Shown one piece after another: positions 21,931 to 23,633 of a DNA stretch of 23,633 nt (within the stretch, counting starts at the first letter, position 1; each line of letters starts with the position of its first letter). The DNA lies in NCBI GenBank assembly GCA_049999725.1, contig JBNGIS010018523.1:1-23633 (forward strand), in the 5' to 3' direction. Source of the DNA: Haplomitrium mnioides. Lineage: Eukaryota > Marchantiophyta > Haplomitriopsida > Calobryales. The position numbers and the translations under genes were made by a program. The notes under the pieces were generated by a model. It searched no databases, had not been told where the DNA came from, and saw nothing but the letters and a program-made list of their open reading frames with translations.

Positions 21931-22106
21931 AAGGTGAACCTTATGCATGCATAGGATTAGAGATTGAACCCTATGCGCGCATAGGGTCAAGGAGTGAACC
22001 CAATGCGTGCATAGGATTAAGAAGTGAAAAACTTGCGCCCAAAGGATCAAAGAGGGAACCTAGTGCTTGTAAAAATTTGAAGACACAACCTTTTGCACAC
22101 ATAAGA
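21931..22106. repeat. Palindrome array in the inverted-repeat spacer
   Basis: About six units with a period near 30 bp follow the pattern GTGAACC, then ATGCGCGCAT, then AGGRTYAAG. The second unit is a perfect 20-bp palindrome with arms ACCCT and AGGGT around ATGCGCGCAT (21968-21987). Later units decay (TTGCGCCCAA, TAGTGCTTGTA, TTTGCACACATAA). It shares the core but not the arms of the intron 1 array. Confidence 0.8.
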
Positions 22107-22139
22107 GCTTTATTGCCGGTCAAGTGTTCAAGGTTGAAT

Positions 22140-22620
22140 CTTTCTTTTGACTATTCCAACGGATCAACAGAAAGACATTCAACTCAAAATTTCAAGATGG
22201 TTGTGGACCTTTCTTCTTCCTCATATGAGGGAGACCTCAATATTCACAATCAAAGTGTGTTTGTTCAAAGCAAAAAAACATACAATCTGTGGACGGTTTT
22301 AATTTCAGAGATGAATTGCTGTCTCCAATAGCACCATTCAAACAAGTGATTTCAATTCAAGTTGGACCTCGCAATGAGATTGGGAAATCTGAAACAAACT
22401 GAATTCTTTTGGAGGTGTCTTCAAATGACAGTTTGGGAAATGATTCTAGTAAAGAGTCTCAATCAATTGATATTTTGTTGGAGCTATCACCAAAGGCCAA
22501 AACCCAAATTCTTTGTCTCAGCCAAAACCCAAACGGAAAAACACCTTACGTGAAAATTCTTTGTAGAAAGTCCATCTTGATGAGAGCTTTGTGAAGAAAA
22601 AGATTGACCCAATGTCAATT
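22140..22620 (+). pseudogene. Relic coding sequence of unknown function in the spacer
   Basis: Three successive plus-strand frames read like one disordered, serine-rich protein. These are MVVDLSSSSYEGDLNIHNQS from 22198, then FRDELLSPIAPFKQVISIQV and LLEVSSNDSLGNDSSKESQS to about 22490. The last is LSQPKPKRKNTLRENSL with HLDESFVKKKIDPMSISRLK to about 22630, where a basic PKPKRK stretch could be a nuclear signal. A TGA after SETN and a TAG after ENSL interrupt it. No family is recognised. It is transcribed away from the methyltransferase pseudogene and lies between the two inverted-repeat arms. Confidence 0.4.
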
Positions 22621-22630
22621 TCTAGATTGA

Positions 22631-23046
22631 AAATAATTTCATGTTGTTGAAACAATTACTTGTCATTGTACAAGACAAAAGCTTTTTCATTGTAAAGCAT
22701 GAAAAATTGAGACATCACACTAAAATAAGGAATACCAAGAAAATAATCTGATGTTGACAATCTGTTTACTTTCCCTTGTTGTACCGTTGTCTGTAGAAGA
22801 GCCTTCAAATTAATATTATCAGTAGAGAATGATAGAATCCAGTGAATTCAAAATCTCAAATACGTATATCATAGAGGCATTTTTGGTAAAAGATAATTAT
22901 CTGCTAAAGAAGTTTTCGTACATGAATGGATGGACATCTTTTTTTCAGGGACACTACAAGAGAATACCCATCTACGAAGTTTATAATTTACTTGATAATT
23001 TTATAAAATGGAAAGTTTATGACTACTTTGTGGGAGCACTAGGTTC
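22631..23046. other. Spacer remainder
   Basis: A plus-strand frame at 22829-23056 (75 codons, FQGHYKRIPIYEVYNLLDNF) is open and could be one more exon, since an acceptor-like TTTTTTTCAG precedes GGACACTAC near 22949. I recognise no domain and do not call a gene. The rest of the stretch shows nothing. Confidence 0.3.
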
Positions 23047-23633
23047 CTTTTGGTAGTCCATCGCTCAACTCCAAAGAATTGTGGTCTGAACAAGTCTTTA
23101 CATGTCAATCAAAAGTAGCATTTTTTTGTGAAAATGAGTGTTGAAATTTTAACCTTTTTTTGCCTTTGAATACTCTAGCCATTGATAGAGCTTACTAAAA
23201 ATCAACTATTTGGAGAAACTATTTAAAAAATTATTATCAACCTCTTACGGCCTACCTAAAATAGGCGCTTTTACAGAAAATTTTGCAAAACGATAAAATT
23301 GTGAATTGTATTTGAAGAAAATGAAAAAAAGAAAAAAAAGAAATTGGAAAGATGAAAACAAGTGATGCTTTATATACTAACTTTCTTTTCACACCGCGCA
23401 AATCTATGTGTCAAGATCTCTTCGAATCATTTTTGGTAGGAAAAGGCAATTTTTGAAATTTAGGTATAAAAAGAGCAGTAATGGAAAGTTTCTTTCTGTT
23501 GTCACGAGTTTACTTTCTAGTTTTCACTTTCGTGTCATTGCTATTTTTGCATTTTCTTGTTATTTTGCCATTTTCAACCTAGTATTTTTTGTGAACTTTT
23601 GTTTACAACAATTGCTACTTTGAACCACAAACC
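23047..23633. repeat. Right arm of the long inverted repeat, cut by the window end
   Basis: This is the inverted counterpart of 21283-21852, beginning with the 34-base identity at 23047-23080 and still similar at the last base. It reads, left to right, as the promoter and 5' untranslated region of the methyltransferase pseudogene. The arm may continue beyond the window into a plus-strand copy of the gene. Confidence 0.85.
23465..23471 (+). promoter_or_regulatory. TATA box in the right inverted-repeat arm
   Basis: GGTATAAAAAG points rightwards, at the position equivalent to the TATA box of the minus-strand pseudogene. The equivalent of that gene's ATG would fall roughly 10-20 bases beyond the window end. 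Confidence 0.45.

Noticed and set aside
21283-23633. Inverted-repeat arms as terminal repeats of a Mutator-like element enclosing the spacer
   Set aside because: The outer end of the right arm is outside the window, no target duplication can be tested, and the left arm coincides with a gene's promoter and 5' UTR, which fits head-to-head gene copies better.
1-23633. rRNA, tRNA or organellar genome segments
   Set aside because: No conserved tRNA boxes or rRNA blocks were noticed. The organelle-related sequences are nuclear-type genes (ATP synthase delta, dihydrolipoyl dehydrogenase, PPR), not organelle-encoded ones.

Overview
This window looks like nuclear DNA of a large, transposon-rich, AT-rich land-plant genome. 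The evidence is a plant-type CACTA (TNP2) transposase relic, pieces of nuclear genes for plastid and mitochondrial proteins, a PPR-DYW gene fragment, and a pseudogene with GT..AG introns. A gymnosperm, fern, lycophyte or bryophyte fits better than a compact angiosperm genome, but the species cannot be settled. No intact protein-coding gene, rRNA or tRNA was found. Nearly all recognisable coding sequence is broken by stops and frameshifts.

Layout. Positions 310-3725 (minus strand) hold a decayed CACTA/En-Spm TNP2-type transposase with its domains in the usual order. Positions 6075-6495 (minus) hold a pseudogene fragment of the plastid ATP synthase delta chain. Positions 7419-8043 carry CACTA-like ends and subterminal GTCATTT repeats. 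Positions 9030-9480 (minus) hold a fragment of mitochondrial dihydrolipoyl dehydrogenase. Positions 10920-11465 (minus) hold the E/E+/DYW end of a PPR protein. Positions 11.5-15.3 kb contain nothing I can name. A minus-strand relic exon of unknown function lies at 16079-16440.

The most interesting object is at 17346-21272 (minus): a four-exon pseudogene of about 996 codons. It combines a ParB/sulfiredoxin-like domain (GGNH motif) with a C-terminal beta-class DNA amino-methyltransferase, in which a DxPY motif precedes the FxGxG-type motif. The splice sites, exon phases, TATA box and poly(A) signal can all be read directly. Its introns 1 and 2, its 3' side and its 5' side carry GC-rich palindromes built on ATGCGCGCAT. 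They form a 470-bp array in intron 1 and another array beyond the promoter.

Upstream of this gene, its promoter and 5' untranslated region form one arm (21283-21852) of a long inverted repeat. The other arm (23047-23633) runs to the window end and keeps the same TATA box facing right. This suggests a second, head-to-head copy of the gene just beyond the window. The 1.2-kb spacer contains the second palindrome array and plus-strand relic coding sequence. I infer a former mobile or multicopy epigenetic-modifier gene family of prokaryotic ancestry, now inactivated here by mutations consistent with cytosine-methylation decay.
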